From Trochalopteron elliotii (taxonomy: Eukaryota; Chordata; Aves; Passeriformes; Leiothrichidae): 64,000 nt of DNA. Shown piece by piece: positions 36,171-47,750 of this stretch. Positions within the stretch are counted from its first letter, which is position 1. Each line of letters begins with the position of its first letter. Below the pieces are notes generated by a model. It saw only the letters and a list, made by a program, of their open reading frames with translations. It did not search any database and was not told where the DNA came from. The stretch spans positions 6,431,652-6,495,651 of the forward strand of contig JANPWX010000008.1 of the NCBI GenBank assembly GCA_024734555.1. The letters are read 5' to 3'. The translations under genes were made by a program, and so were the position numbers.

Positions 36171-36820
36171 TAGGATTAGGGTTAGGGTTAGAGTTTGGTT
36201 AGGGTTAGGGTTGTGGTCAAGTTTAGGTTTTAGGGTAAGGGCTAGTGTTAGATTTAGGGTTAGGGTAGGGTTAGGGTTGCTGTTAGGGCTAGTGTTACAC
36301 TTAGATTTACACTTAGGGTTAGGTTTAGGTTTAGGGTTTGGGTTAGGGTTAGGGTTACAGTTAGGGGCAGGGGTAGTGGTAGGGTTAGGGTTAGTGTTAG
36401 GTTTAGGGTAAGGGTAGGGTTAGGGTGAGGGTTAGGGTTGGCTTAGGGTTAAAATTAGGGTTAGGGTTACACTTAGGGTTACACTTAGGGTTAGGGTTCG
36501 CGTTAGGGTTAAGTTTAGGGTTTGGTTAGGGTTGGGGTTAGGGTTAGGGTTAGTGTTAAGTTTAGGGTTTAGGGTAACGACTAGTGTTAGATTTAGGGTT
36601 AGGGTTAGGGTAGGGTTAGGGTTACGGTTAGGGCTAGGGTAACACTTAGGTTTACACTTAGGTTTAGGTTTAGGGTTAGGGTTAGGGTTTTGGTAAGGGT
36701 GAGGGTTAGGGTTGGGTTAGGGTTAAAATTAGGGTTAGGGTTACACTTAGGGTTAGGGTTAGGGTTAGAATTAGGGTTAGGGTAGGTTTAGGGTTAGGGT
36801 TAGGATTAGGGTTTGGGTTA
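36126..36820 (+). repeat. Interstitial telomeric repeat, degenerate (TTAGGG)n
   Basis: About 700 bases of TTAGGG with many variants: TGAGGG runs at 36,138-36,168, TTTAGGG, TTACAC-TTAGGG, and TTAAAATTAGGG. The G-rich strand is the + strand throughout. Parts recur: ctagtgttagatttaggg at 36,242 and 36,581, and ttaaaattaggg at 36,449 and 36,723, showing internal duplication. All open frames in it are repeat artefacts. Confidence 0.93.
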
Positions 36821-36825
36821 AGTTT

Positions 36826-39684
36826 ATGTTATTAATGAAAAGTAACTATGGCTCCCAGTTTGGAATCCAATCACATATTGGATTCATGTCTCAGTCCCAA
36901 TGGTTTGTGAGACGGGGGAAACTAGCCCACAGGGGCTAATTGGTAATTGTATATGCCTCTGTATCCACAGAAAATTGTTATAATCCCCTGACTAGTCCAG
37001 TGAGAAACAAACTCGGGTTAGGTGAGCATTGCTGCCCTGGTAGCAGAGGCCTTGGAGCAGTCTGGGGTGGGGGGAGGAACAGGGTCCATGCTTAGGATGT
37101 GGTTGTGCCCCACGGAGGGAGCTTTTTGAGATTTCTCCCTCTTGGGCTAGGAGTGGTGGAAACCCTGCCCACAAAAGAGAGGTGGAAATATTTTTACAGC
37201 TGCTTGTACTTGCATTTCCCCGGGTTATTCAGATACTGCAAGGATGAATGCAGTAACGCTTGCAAGTTACTCAGCTACTATGGTGTTGCAAGCTATATGA
37301 GGTAATAGAGAAATATTTCATTCATTTCCAGGGACCAAGTCACTGGCCTTTTTCCAGCAGCACTGTAGACTTGTAAAACTGATGGATCAGTTTCCCAAGG
37401 GTCTTTATTACCAAGACTTCTGATTTCTCAGCAACTGGAACAGCCTTGTAAACTATTCAAAACATGCAAGATGCTTCAAATAAGCTTGCAATTAGTGTTC
37501 CCCAGGGTTTTGTGCTGAACTTCTTTTCCCAAAGACTCTTTTTTGTCATATTTAGCACAGGAGAATTGGATGAGGCTCTCTTGGGGCTTATCTCTGTCAA
37601 CAGGAAAAGGGCACTTTTAAATGAAAGTGCTACTGCTCCCTTCCTCAAAGGAAAAATCCACTGCAATGACTAAGTTATGCCTCCAACCAGTTAAAAAATT
37701 GCAAACATTGGGATTACTTGGGTTTGCTTCCAAAGGAGCTTAGCACAAGTATGTGTATTACTGAATTTCAAACATAGTTCTGCATGTGAATTAAACTCCA
37801 CAAAACTTTGACTTTTGCCATATAAAATATGGACTGGTGTGTGCCTCATGTCTCCCTCAGCTGTCCTACTTTGATATCCCTGTCCCTCTGTGTCATTAAG
37901 GCAACCACTTCCTGAGTGAAGCCATCTTCTGTTTGCTGACATCAGGAGCACAGACCGTCATTACACATGGGATACTGGATAATTTTTCATTTTCTTAAAG
38001 GTTGTCTTTAGAGAGACTCTGGTTTTGAAAGTTTAAACAATACTTAGACATCTAATGATAATATATATGATATATATTATGTAGAATATGATGTAAATAC
38101 ATATATATAACAAAAGGATACTGGTAACACTGTTTCTTTCCACTACAAAGGAAAAAAAATTAAAATTGCCCATGCACATTTCTGGGTGATAAAAACTGTG
38201 AGCTCTCCCCTTCTCCTTCAGTTTCAGGCAAATAAAAATAAAACAGGAGCAGAAGAACCACTTTGTTCCCCAGCCCTGCCCCCGGGTGTATAAATAGCAA
38301 GCCAGGCAGCCCTGCTCCTGAGTGGCTGCTGGAGTTCCACTCATTCCAGGGATCTTTGGACACCCTCTTATCAAAACAGAAAGGCTGACTTCACTCCTGC
38401 TCTCCCCTGACTGATTTCATGTTGGAAACAGGTAACACGACAGCTTCCATTGTCCTTGAATTAGTCACCTACTTCCAGAGGTCAAACAAACAGGCTGAAG
38501 GTCCCGAAACTCACTTCAGCTAATTGCTGCCAAAATTCCTTCTCAGCGAAATAAGCAGGGACTGGAGCAGTCCCGGGTGACAAATGTTCTCCAGTGACAC
38601 GGGCAGAAACCATCCTGAGCAGGCTAATGAGGGGTATCGAGCTACAGGGCTGGGGAAGAGGCGAAATGCGAGACAAAGTCCAGTGCCAATTTTAAACCCA
38701 GGAGCCACAGACACAGAAAGTTTCTGCTTGATTTTAATAGGCTTTGAAGTTTTGGTCAAGCTGAGGTGGAGCTGAGCAGTGGCATTAGGACATGGCTGTC
38801 AGATTCAATCCTGGAGGCTCAGTTTTACACTGGGCACCAGCATGGCCTTTTACTTGCTGAAAGCTTTCTGGCATCAACATTTCCTACCAGCTTTCTGCTT
38901 TTGTATTTTTAGAAACAATATGAGTTTAGACGCAATAGGTGGTGGCTAGAACTTTTTCACTCTTTCCCCTCTCATTTTCACTGTTTTCTCCTTCAAGCTG
39001 TTTTCAAGCTGTTTCTTTAACTAGTCTCTAATATATTTTTCTGTCACTTAGAACAAACACTGCAGGTACTGCTGTGCAATCTCTATCATGCATTTCTGTA
39101 TGTACACTGTGTATAAAATGATTGATGTCACTGTTCTGCCACTCTGATGTATTCTTTAGAGTGAAAGCTTCGAGAGTGAGAGGATTGTATCTCTGTGCTT
39201 TGGAGGGTGGCTCTCACACAAAGAGAGGGAAAGTGCAGGCCTGCGCCCAGCTAATAGGTTGCAGGCACTTCATGTTCCTCCAAAGTACTGTCAGCTCCTG
39301 TTTAACCCTAGACTGATTGATGTGACTCCATGTCCCACCTGCAGCTGCACAGATGCCGTGGACAGGCAGCTCGTGGAGCCAATTGCATCAGGTCCTGCTT
39401 CACTTGCAGTTGTTTATATATAGCCTGACCTCTACAGGAAGCGGCTGGTATGTTTTTCCATATGTGGGTGTAGTAAATTAGCTCAGAGACAAACGGAGAT
39501 ATCCATAGTTTTGTTTTATCCATGTTAGGTAACACCTTGCTCATAGGAAGCATGGATGTGAAATACTCAACAACAGTTTTTTCTTTCTTTTCCTCTTTCT
39601 TTAAATTGTCTAAGAGAGTATTTTACTCTTGCTTTAACAGCCTTAAACTAAAATACTGTTTCTCCATCTTTCTTTTGTTCCCTT
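36826..39684. other. Intergenic, no gene seen
   Basis: No supported gene or LINE copy. An AT-rich alternating tract with tatata runs lies at about 38,055-38,110. Sequence returns to ordinary AT-rich composition immediately after the telomeric array. Confidence 0.55.
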
Positions 39685-39815
39685 TCCTGTTTTGAAACAA
39701 ACAGGGTTCTGAGCAACCTGATTTAGTTGAAGATGTCCCTGTTCATTGCAGGGGGGTTGGACTAGATGACCTTTTAAGATCCCTTCCAACCAAAACCAGT
39801 CTATGACTCTGACAC
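39685..39815 (+). mobile_element. CR1 LINE tail, plus strand
   Basis: Contains ggggggttggactagatgac, then cttttaagatcccttccaac, ending ccagtctatgactct. This is the characteristic last 100 or so bases of a CR1 element on the + strand. It is 5'-truncated and non-coding. Confidence 0.9.
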
Positions 39816-40079
39816 TGCTAAGTGCTCTGCTTCTGCTGCCTTGCACACATTGGCACAGTAGTGTTTTGTACCTAAGACATCACAAAATATAATTTCATAC
39901 TGTCCCTCTCTCTGTTTCCATCTCCACTCAGACCTCAGCAGCCTTTGACTCCTGTGGCTCTGGTCTGAACATCTCTCCAGACAGAGTTTGCAGCACTTCT
40001 GTGCTTTCCTCCCAGCACGGCTTCTTGCTCTTGCCAAGGGCAGCCTGTGTCAGACTAACCTCACAGCCGTCCTGTCACT

Positions 40080-41180
40080 GAGGTTATAAACAAAAGCAAT
40101 GTGTCAGATTTCATTCATCTGGCCTTCAGGACAGCATCTGATGTCCTGCTTCAATCCTTACACTGCCAAAGACATCATTTTTATGCCAGGTGAGCAGGAA
40201 GACTGCAGCAGGGAAGACTCAACAAGAAGTATTGAGGCAGAAAAGTAGTTAATAGAGTTTGTTTATATATTTGTATATAACTATATAAATATAAAGTTAT
40301 AAAATTAAAAGGTCTTGAAAGCTTTCCTGCGAAATGTTTTCACAGTAAACTAGGCACAAAGACTGCAAGTTTGCTAATGACATTTGTGGATGACAAAAGT
40401 TGGGAGGCCCTATCAGGAGGGAGAAAGATCTGAAAAAATCTGTTATGGGAAGAACAACAATGTAATGGAGTTGAATTCAGAAGCATAGATAATAAAAGCT
40501 CACATGCAGATATAATTTATCAGTAAACTGAAAATGTGAGAAAAATAGGAAAAAAAAATTAATCAACTGAGCAATTATCCAGTACCTTCGGAAGTGCCAT
40601 TACAATTTTCTTTGGAGAGGGAAATGTCATTCTGGGACATGTCAATCAGGATGTTTCCATTAGAAACACTAAATCCATGGCAGAAGATGACATCAGTAAG
40701 GTGTCCTTAGGACACTACATATGATTTTGATGTCTCATGCCCATGGAAAATACAAATCTGAACAGGTGTAAGGAAAGGCTACTGAGATCACCAGGAGTGC
40801 CATGATCTTTCCTTACAAATGGAGGCCAAGGCAACCTCGGCTTGTTCAGCCCAGGAAAACGAAGGTTGACAGGGGATATGGTTTCCCGCTAAAAATACCC
40901 AGGAGACAAACAGCAGTGAGGGAGAACTATTTAAACCCATAACTGACTAAACTTAGTCTGGACATAAGATGCAGGTTGCTGGCCATTAAAACAAACGGGG
41001 GCAAGAACAGCCTTCTGATGGGAACAGCCAGGACCAGAAAAGCACAAGCATTTCTAAGATGTAAATTCAGTTGGGAAGAAATGCTGCAGCAATTCAGGAG
41101 GAAAAGGCTCAGGCTTGATGGCTCCTGGATCCGCCCAGGGAGGGCACAACTGTTTCTGACAGTGAGGGATATTTCTATGT
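40080..41180 (+). mobile_element. Old, decayed CR1-like LINE, plus strand
   Basis: In order along the + strand are degraded matches to CR1 reverse-transcriptase and 3' regions: atttcattcatctggccttc (start of the 'catalytic' block), tttgctaatgacatttgtgg with gatgacaaaagttgggaggc (CR1 'FADDTKLGG'-like), ctgaacaggtgtaaggaaag, cggcttgttcagcccaggaa, then gacaggggatatggtt. Frames are all broken and there are AT-rich interruptions (about 40,255-40,310). It is older than the other CR1 copies here, and its boundaries are approximate. Confidence 0.65.
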
Positions 41181-44100
41181 ACCTGGGGTCCCCTTCTCTC
41201 CCTCTTGCTCATCTTGATTTACGCACAGAATTTTGACCAAAAATATCAGCACAATGCAGGTTTCAGTCTTCTGGGTGTGACACCCAGTTCTATGTGGCAG
41301 CCAACCTTGCAAAGTCAACAAGGAACTGGTGTTTTCACAAATAAATTCTCGAAAAACAATGCACACATAAATATGACACTGGTGCGTATAAGTTTGGTTC
41401 AAATTCTTAAAATGTATAAATACAAGCTTCTCTGGTGGCTGTTTCTTTTTTTCCCTGCTGTTCTCCTCTGTCAGTAAGGTTTACCTGTATTTTATTTACT
41501 GTAGGAGTAGCTATTAGTTGATATAATATTTCTGTGGGCAGTAATTAAAATAAGATTTCCTGGACATGTTCTCTGATCTTACTGCTCTCATACCTGTTTT
41601 GTATTTCTCTGGGGAAAAAACCCTCAAACATCTCTAGAAGTGGTTACAAAGGCCTAGTGAGGTTTCTCTCTGTGCACAGCTTTTTGTGTGGCTTTACCCT
41701 AGCAGTTATAAAATCCAGAGCAGCTAAGTCAATGCAACAGGAAAGATAGATTGCTTTTTTTTTTCTCCCTTACACTTTCCAAACACTAGTAAATGTATTG
41801 TTAGTCCTGTTGATACAGTGAAATGTCACTAGCTTGGACTATGTTCATTTTTGTACCGGTTCAGTTGTGTGAAATGGCTGCAGGGCTTTGACTTGAGGAT
41901 GATGTGAGGTTGTGGTGGTGGAGCCCCAAGTGGCATCTGCTGAGTGCCCAGGCTGAACAGCAGAACAGACACTATAAAAAAGCCTGTGCTTTTGCGAGTG
42001 AGTGGTGCCGGTAGGAGTAAAGCAGGGGAGCTGCCTGCTCCCCTGCTGTGCCCTCTGTCCAAACCCCTGTGCCGGGCTGCTCCCGACCTGCCAGGTTCTT
42101 CGTGCTGCAGCTTGCACCCACTCCCTCCCTGGCCAAGGCAATCTATCACACACAAGTCTACAGGCAAAGCTGCACCTTCTCTCCCATGGCATTAATTAAT
42201 ATAAATAACTGCAAAGATCACTCTCAAAGTTCGGCTGTTTACCTGCCAAACCCTACTTAATTGGTATTCATGGTGGATCTCAAACATAGCTCATCAAACA
42301 AAGACATCAGTCAGCAAGCCCTCTGCACAGCTGATGGACTGTAATTAAACCACACCAAGACACAGGTTTCTGCATTAACCATTCCTTGCCATTAAGAAAA
42401 AGGAAATTAAGGCAGGCAGCTCGCTTCAAGAGATAAGAACAGAGAGAACTGAGGACATCATTCCCGTAACTTGCTTGACTCTGTCAAAAATGGTAAATAT
42501 GAAGTCTGCTTTTTTTTCCCCTCACTTTTTCTTCCCATCTATTGCTCCATTTGAAGAAGCAGAAAGGGCTATGTCAGCCTGGGGTAGAGTAATCCAGTAG
42601 TTAGTTGTTAGTAGCTGTGAAGGGACTTGGAAGAACTGGTTTTAATTCTTTGACAGTTGATTCCTTGCATGTATAAATGTTTATTGCCTCTGGTCACCAT
42701 CTGTAAAATGAGGCTAATGCCTCACAGCAGGGCTAAGGATGAAGCTGTTCAGGCTGTGACGTTCTGAGAAGCTTCAGATTGATTTCAGTCCCTAAAATGG
42801 GCCATGTTTAATGTGATAAGAAGATAACCTTAAGCTTCTGGAAAGGTTAATTGTGTTTCCCGGAATGAAGAGGTTTAGTTGCTGTTTCATTGGTTCGGAC
42901 TCACAAGGTAGAAATGTTTAACCTGCGGCATGGGCTGTGGCATCCACAGAGGTGCTTCTTCTTTTACCTGAGGAGGAGGGAACAAAACAGGTATTCCTAG
43001 CTTAGAACAAGGAATGACCAGGCTCCAACGTGCCTGCTCAGTCACTCCAAAAGAGTCCAGTAATAACATTCATTTCCTCTGTTTATGCAATTTACCAAGA
43101 TTCTACAGACACTGTAAATAAGGAGTATTTTATTAGTAAATATTACTTTCTCTTTACAAAGAAAAGCACCAATAAAGAAAAACTAGAGAAGGCTTGATTA
43201 CCTAAAATAAAAAAGAAATCAGGGTATAAAAAAGACTAATAAATCCATTTATAACATTAAGGGCTTCAGTGGCTAGAGTGGGAACAGCAACACTTAACTT
43301 TTCAATGTGATGAAAACCGCGGGCTTAAAAGCTGTCTTGATCACCGAGATGGGGAGCAAACTGCTGTCAGACAGGACACAGCTACAGAAGAAGTAACACA
43401 AGAAAACGTGCTCAGTGAAAAAATGGGCTGATGACAAGTGTGAAGACACGGTCAGCACAGCTGGGGGGAGAACAGGGCTCTAAGAGGAGAGAAAAAAAAG
43501 TGACAAGTTAGAGAAAACTTGACCATGAGGGTTTTTTTGGCTGACAAAGCTGTTCCAAAGTGAATTGGGTGGGTGCAGCTGCCCAGCTGGCTGGATCCTC
43601 AACCTCCTGCCAGCCACTCTGCCCAACCACATGGCTTCTCCCATGCAAAGAAGATTTTGGGGTAACTGGACTTAATGTGGTGGACAGGATGTATGAGAGA
43701 GGATGCAATTCAGCACTGGGTATCTTTCCAAAACAGGGACAAGAAAAACAGAACAAAACAAGCAAACAACAAACCCACAAAATACCAAACAAACAGAAAA
43801 AAAAAAGTTCTTCTGTGATACCAGTTGTAGGTGGTTTGGCTTCACTGTGACCAAAGTGTAACTTGCCCTGTCAAAAGCTGACTGCAGCCCCTGTTTCTCA
43901 GAAACACATAGAAATTATCTAATTTATTGTATTTTTTGGCCACAGAGCTATCTTAGAACTGGAAATAAGCTGCCATGCTCAGATGATATTCACATTAACC
44001 TCTTTAGAGAGAGGGTTACTTTGGGCTGAACATCAGTTATGCCCTGAGTGTAAATATTTACACTAGCTTTGCCTTTGGAAGAAAAGCAAAAGTGAAAGTA

Positions 44101-46399
44101 GCAGTGCAGTACTACAACTACAGCTTGTAGTTCAATGTCTTAGCACACAGATGTTACATGTAATGTTACATTAAGTGCTGCTTAATTAAGAATAATTTGA
44201 CTGTGCATTGTTAATCTGTTCATAATTTATGGGCTACTTTTTCAATTTGCAAACACGTTTTTGGGCTTCACCACCACCGCAGGTGATATTGTCTGTCAGT
44301 TCTGCAGTGCCCATTACCTGGCACCTAAGGCATTTCATTAGCATTTAAACGAGACTTAAGTGTCTGAGTAATTCCGAGATAGGCTGTATCTGCCTGGCTA
44401 GCTGACTACTGCATTTAATTAATTTCCAGACTCCTTCCTTCCTTGTTCAGAGGGAAAAATGCAAGCTCTGTCTAAAATCCGGTAGTGGTAGGAAGAACAG
44501 ACAGGCCACAGTTCTAGCTGCTCCCGAGGTTTCTTTCTCAGCTTACTATCTCTAATTTTGCTATTCATCTTTAATGAAAAGCTTTTTCTCAAAGTGGAGA
44601 ATATTTGAAAAGTGACCAAGAATGGAGCGATCTCGAGCTAATGAGTTGTCTGTATGGCTATGCTCTGCCTCTGGAGGCAAAGGAAAACAGATTCATTTGT
44701 TACAAACTGACCACGCCACAGCAAAGTGATGACGGACTTAAAAGATGAGACTGCCAGCTTTGAGCAGCAAGGGAGTGGCACTGGCCTTTCTGCAATGGGT
44801 GGGTATGGAGCAGATTGCGTGCAGGCTTGCTGGGGCTGAAACCTGCTGCAACACCAACCAGCAAAAGTGTCTCTGTTCTTCAGTCACGATGAATTAATGT
44901 AATACTGTCCTGAGATGCTGCATGTGCAAGCTATTTCTCCAACAGGAACAGCTGAAGGCTTTGGGAGAACTGAAGTGGAAAAGGATATGTTTTTCACTAA
45001 CATGGCAACGTGCAAAATCAAGCAGGACCACAGGCTGTGTGCTCTGGTGAGCCGAGAGCAGATTGCTACCCAAGCAGTCAGCACAGGGACATGCTGACAC
45101 TGGAGATATCACGTGAGTCACACTGGGGAGTCGGCTCCTGGAGCTTTTTCTACTCTAATAAATAAAACAGCTTGAGAGTGACCTACAGCCCTTGTGACAT
45201 AATGAAAAATCCCTGTGTTGGGTAATTTTTAGCACTAAATCGTGTGAAGTCTGTTTGCATAACAGGGATTTTTAGTTTTTCCTGATTGGAGAGACTCAAT
45301 AGGAAAAGAGCAGACTAAGGAAGGAAGATTTCTGAAACAGTAGTTTGACTACAGTAGTGGGGAGTTTAGATGCTTTTCTTTTTGAGATGCTGTTTGAGGT
45401 GCATTTGTCCTAGTTATGGCAAGTGACAAGACATACAGCTCAGTGGGCCACTATTAAAATACCCTTGTTCACAGAGCCAGGGCTCAGAGGATTGGACAGG
45501 CCCTGGTTTCCTGCACCCTCAGGCACCAAGGGCACAGGTCTTCTAACCCAGCATCAGCTCCAGCCTGAGGGCTCCAATTTGGGGGAGCCTGTGAGGGCAA
45601 TGGGCACATCAGGGCCAAAATCAGGCTCAAGGCTGTGCAGGTGACAATAGAAGCAAGGGACAATGCTCTGGGACCAGAGGGGTGAGACAGGGATGGCCAT
45701 TATGAGGACTGTGTGTTGGGTTGGATGATGACAAATGAGAATTTAAAGCTTTCTTCTGCACTCTTTCTCCACAGTAAATCCATGCTTGAGGAGGGTACTG
45801 AAATCCTTTGAATCATACGGATAATGGTACTGTTAACTAGATGCACATTCCCTTCACAGCCATTTTTACTTGTAATGACTTCTTGTCGCATGTGAAGTTT
45901 GGCAGGAATCTCAAGCCTCACCAAGCTGTGAGGTGCAGCTGAATGTGAGTCTGAAGCGCCGCCATGCCATCTTTGCCCTGTTCTGCCCCTCCCAAGGCAG
46001 TGGCAGTGGCTGGCGCTGGCAGGTCCAGCAGTGCTCTCCCAGCCAGCTTGTCCCGCTCCACGGATTCCCAGCTGCATTCCCAGCTGGACAGTCTCCGTGT
46101 TAAAGAATTAGTCCTGTAACAATCCCATCAAGCATCACCTCAGAACCTGGTTCATTTCATGCACCCACTCCTACAGCGAAGGCTGTGCCAGAGACCTTAA
46201 TTTCTGGCGGATCCCTTCCAATTTCGGAGCTGAACTTATGCATGGCTACTCTATACCTGTTTGTTCTCGTGCCAGCCTTCTCTGTTAGCTCCAACAGCTC
46301 TTCTGCCTCGCCGCCGTTCCCCCCCTTTGATGTCCTCAGGGGGCAAGTACATCCCTATCATTCCTTACGCTACTCCGCATTAAATCAACCAAACTCCCT
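41181..46399. other. Intergenic upstream of LDB3, no gene seen
   Basis: No supported gene, LINE or RNA gene. Short T and A runs occur (for example 41,755-41,764). Composition rises in GC towards 46,300 as the CpG island is approached. Upstream enhancers of LDB3 may lie here, but nothing in the bases allows me to name one. Confidence 0.5.
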
Positions 46400-46721
46400 C
46401 TTTCCGTAGGGTCTCCTGCTCCGCCTCAGGCTGCCCCCGCAGCTTCCCCCCCATCCCTGCCCGGCACCGCAGCCCCTTCCCTCAGGCGGGCGCATGGGGA
46501 GCGGCGCCTTCCCGCTCGCCCTTGCGCTTCACAGGTGCGCCCGCAGCTGCGTGTGCGTAAATCAAAGTGGGGCGAAAGTGATCGTTCCCCTGTTCAAAAC
46601 AAAACAAAACAAACAACACAGCAAACTTGGGCACCGCGCGGGCTTTCCGGCCCCTGCCCCGCTCCCTGGGGCGGCAGGGCAAGGCTGGGCCGGGCCGGGG
46701 CCAGGGGAGGAGCGGCGGGAG

Positions 46722-46730
46722 ACGGAAGTG
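46722..46730 (+). promoter_or_regulatory. LDB3: ETS/GABP-type site in the LDB3 CpG island
   Basis: acggaagtg matches the ETS core CGGAAGTG that is common just upstream of CpG-island transcription starts. It lies 83 bases before a consensus splice donor. A function is inferred from position only. Confidence 0.4.
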
Positions 46731-46739
46731 AAAACAAGA

Positions 46740-46813
46740 GCAGGGGGCCGGAGCTGCCGCCTCGCAGACGCGCCGCGGTGTCCTCGCCTCTCCGCGCTGT
46801 GCCGCACCGCCGG
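46740..46813 (+). other. LDB3: Candidate non-coding first exon of LDB3 (start approximate)
   Basis: The donor ccgccgg|gtgagt (GT at 46,814-46,815) is a full consensus and lies in the CpG island downstream of an ETS site. LDB3 genes begin with a non-coding exon, and the first coding exon here has its own acceptor and 39 bases of 5' UTR, so an upstream exon is required. The start coordinate is a guess. Another first exon may be hidden in the N run. Confidence 0.4.
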
Positions 46814-47029
46814 GTGAGTGCCGGGGCGGCAGAAAGGGAACAGGAAAAAAAAAAAAAATAAACCAGGGGGGAATTAGGCAAAAAGTCAGTAGGCTGGGCG
46901 CTGTTTGTAAAGCTCCTGGGTGCTTATTTTCTTTTCATTTAACTTTTGTAAGCGAGGCGCGCGGCTCGTCGTGGTGGCGAAGCGCCCGGCCGGGATACCG
47001 GGGTGCGGCGGGGGCGCGGCCCGGCCCTG

Positions 47030-47429
47030 NNNNNNNNNNNNNNNNNNNNNNNNNNNNNNNNNNNNNNNNNNNNNNNNNNNNNNNNNNNNNNNNNNNNNNN
47101 NNNNNNNNNNNNNNNNNNNNNNNNNNNNNNNNNNNNNNNNNNNNNNNNNNNNNNNNNNNNNNNNNNNNNNNNNNNNNNNNNNNNNNNNNNNNNNNNNNNN
47201 NNNNNNNNNNNNNNNNNNNNNNNNNNNNNNNNNNNNNNNNNNNNNNNNNNNNNNNNNNNNNNNNNNNNNNNNNNNNNNNNNNNNNNNNNNNNNNNNNNNN
47301 NNNNNNNNNNNNNNNNNNNNNNNNNNNNNNNNNNNNNNNNNNNNNNNNNNNNNNNNNNNNNNNNNNNNNNNNNNNNNNNNNNNNNNNNNNNNNNNNNNNN
47401 NNNNNNNNNNNNNNNNNNNNNNNNNNNNN
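47030..47429. other. Assembly gap (400 N)
   Basis: Four hundred undetermined bases inside the GC-rich CpG island. Open frames spanning the gap are artefacts. Sequence on both sides is GC-rich, so the gap is probably a GC dropout. Confidence 1.
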
Positions 47430-47750
47430 GGGCTGTGGGAATGCCTGGAGTCGAGAGCGAGCGTTGTTTGGTGGGGGGGATCTGATCCCCAGCCTGCGGT
47501 GCCCGTTGTGCTCCTCGTCCCGGGGAGGTGGGCAAAGGGCAGTGCTGGGTGTACGGGGACTTGTACCGGCGCTGCCCGCACCGCTTCCTCCGGCACGGCC
47601 GCCCCGGGGCAGGAAGGCCCCGCTGGTGTTGCGGCTCTGTGCCCTGGCCGGCAGCAGTGCGGAACGGCGTTCCTGCCGGGGATTTGAAATTCCCCCTTCC
47701 AGACGCAGGTCCACCCGGCGTTTGATGGTCTGAAGGAAAGTTGCACAATT

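Larger units (their letters stand above)
32961..36825. mobile_element. Composite block: inverted-LTR endogenous retrovirus fused to telomeric repeat
   Basis: The block comprises a minus-strand LTR (33,019-33,629, with shared flanking sequence out to 32,973), a plus-strand pol 3' fragment, an env remnant, a purine tract, a plus-strand LTR (35,590-36,069, shared sequence to 36,115) and a TTAGGG-type array (36,126-36,820). The 5' leader, gag, protease and most of reverse transcriptase are absent. The 6-mer TAAGTT occurs just outside both ends (32,961-32,966 and 36,819-36,824). It could be a duplication made when the whole block was inserted, or a coincidence. The integrase and RNase H type, the LTR layout and the TG...CA ends point to a class II (beta/alpha-like) avian ERV. 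Confidence 0.8.
46400..47750 (+). promoter_or_regulatory. LDB3: CpG island, putative LDB3 promoter
   Basis: GC and CpG content rise sharply from about 46,400, with many CG dinucleotides (for example cgccgcggtgtcctcgcc and gcgaggcgcgcggctcgtcg), then fall after about 47,740. It is the only such island in the window and lies 2-3 kb before the first LDB3 coding exon on the same strand. A likely non-coding exon with a consensus donor is inside it. A run of 400 N (47,030-47,429) hides part of it. An acggaagtg ETS-type site lies at 46,722-46,730. No clear TATA box is seen, as is normal for CpG-island promoters. The orientation is inferred from LDB3. Confidence 0.7.

Noticed and set aside
36139..36411. 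Plus-strand open frame of Val-Arg and Leu-Gly repeats
   Set aside because: It is a translation of the TTAGGG/TGAGGG array and has no protein meaning.
38040..38110. tatata-rich stretch as a promoter
   Set aside because: It is an alternating AT low-complexity tract with no gene start near it.
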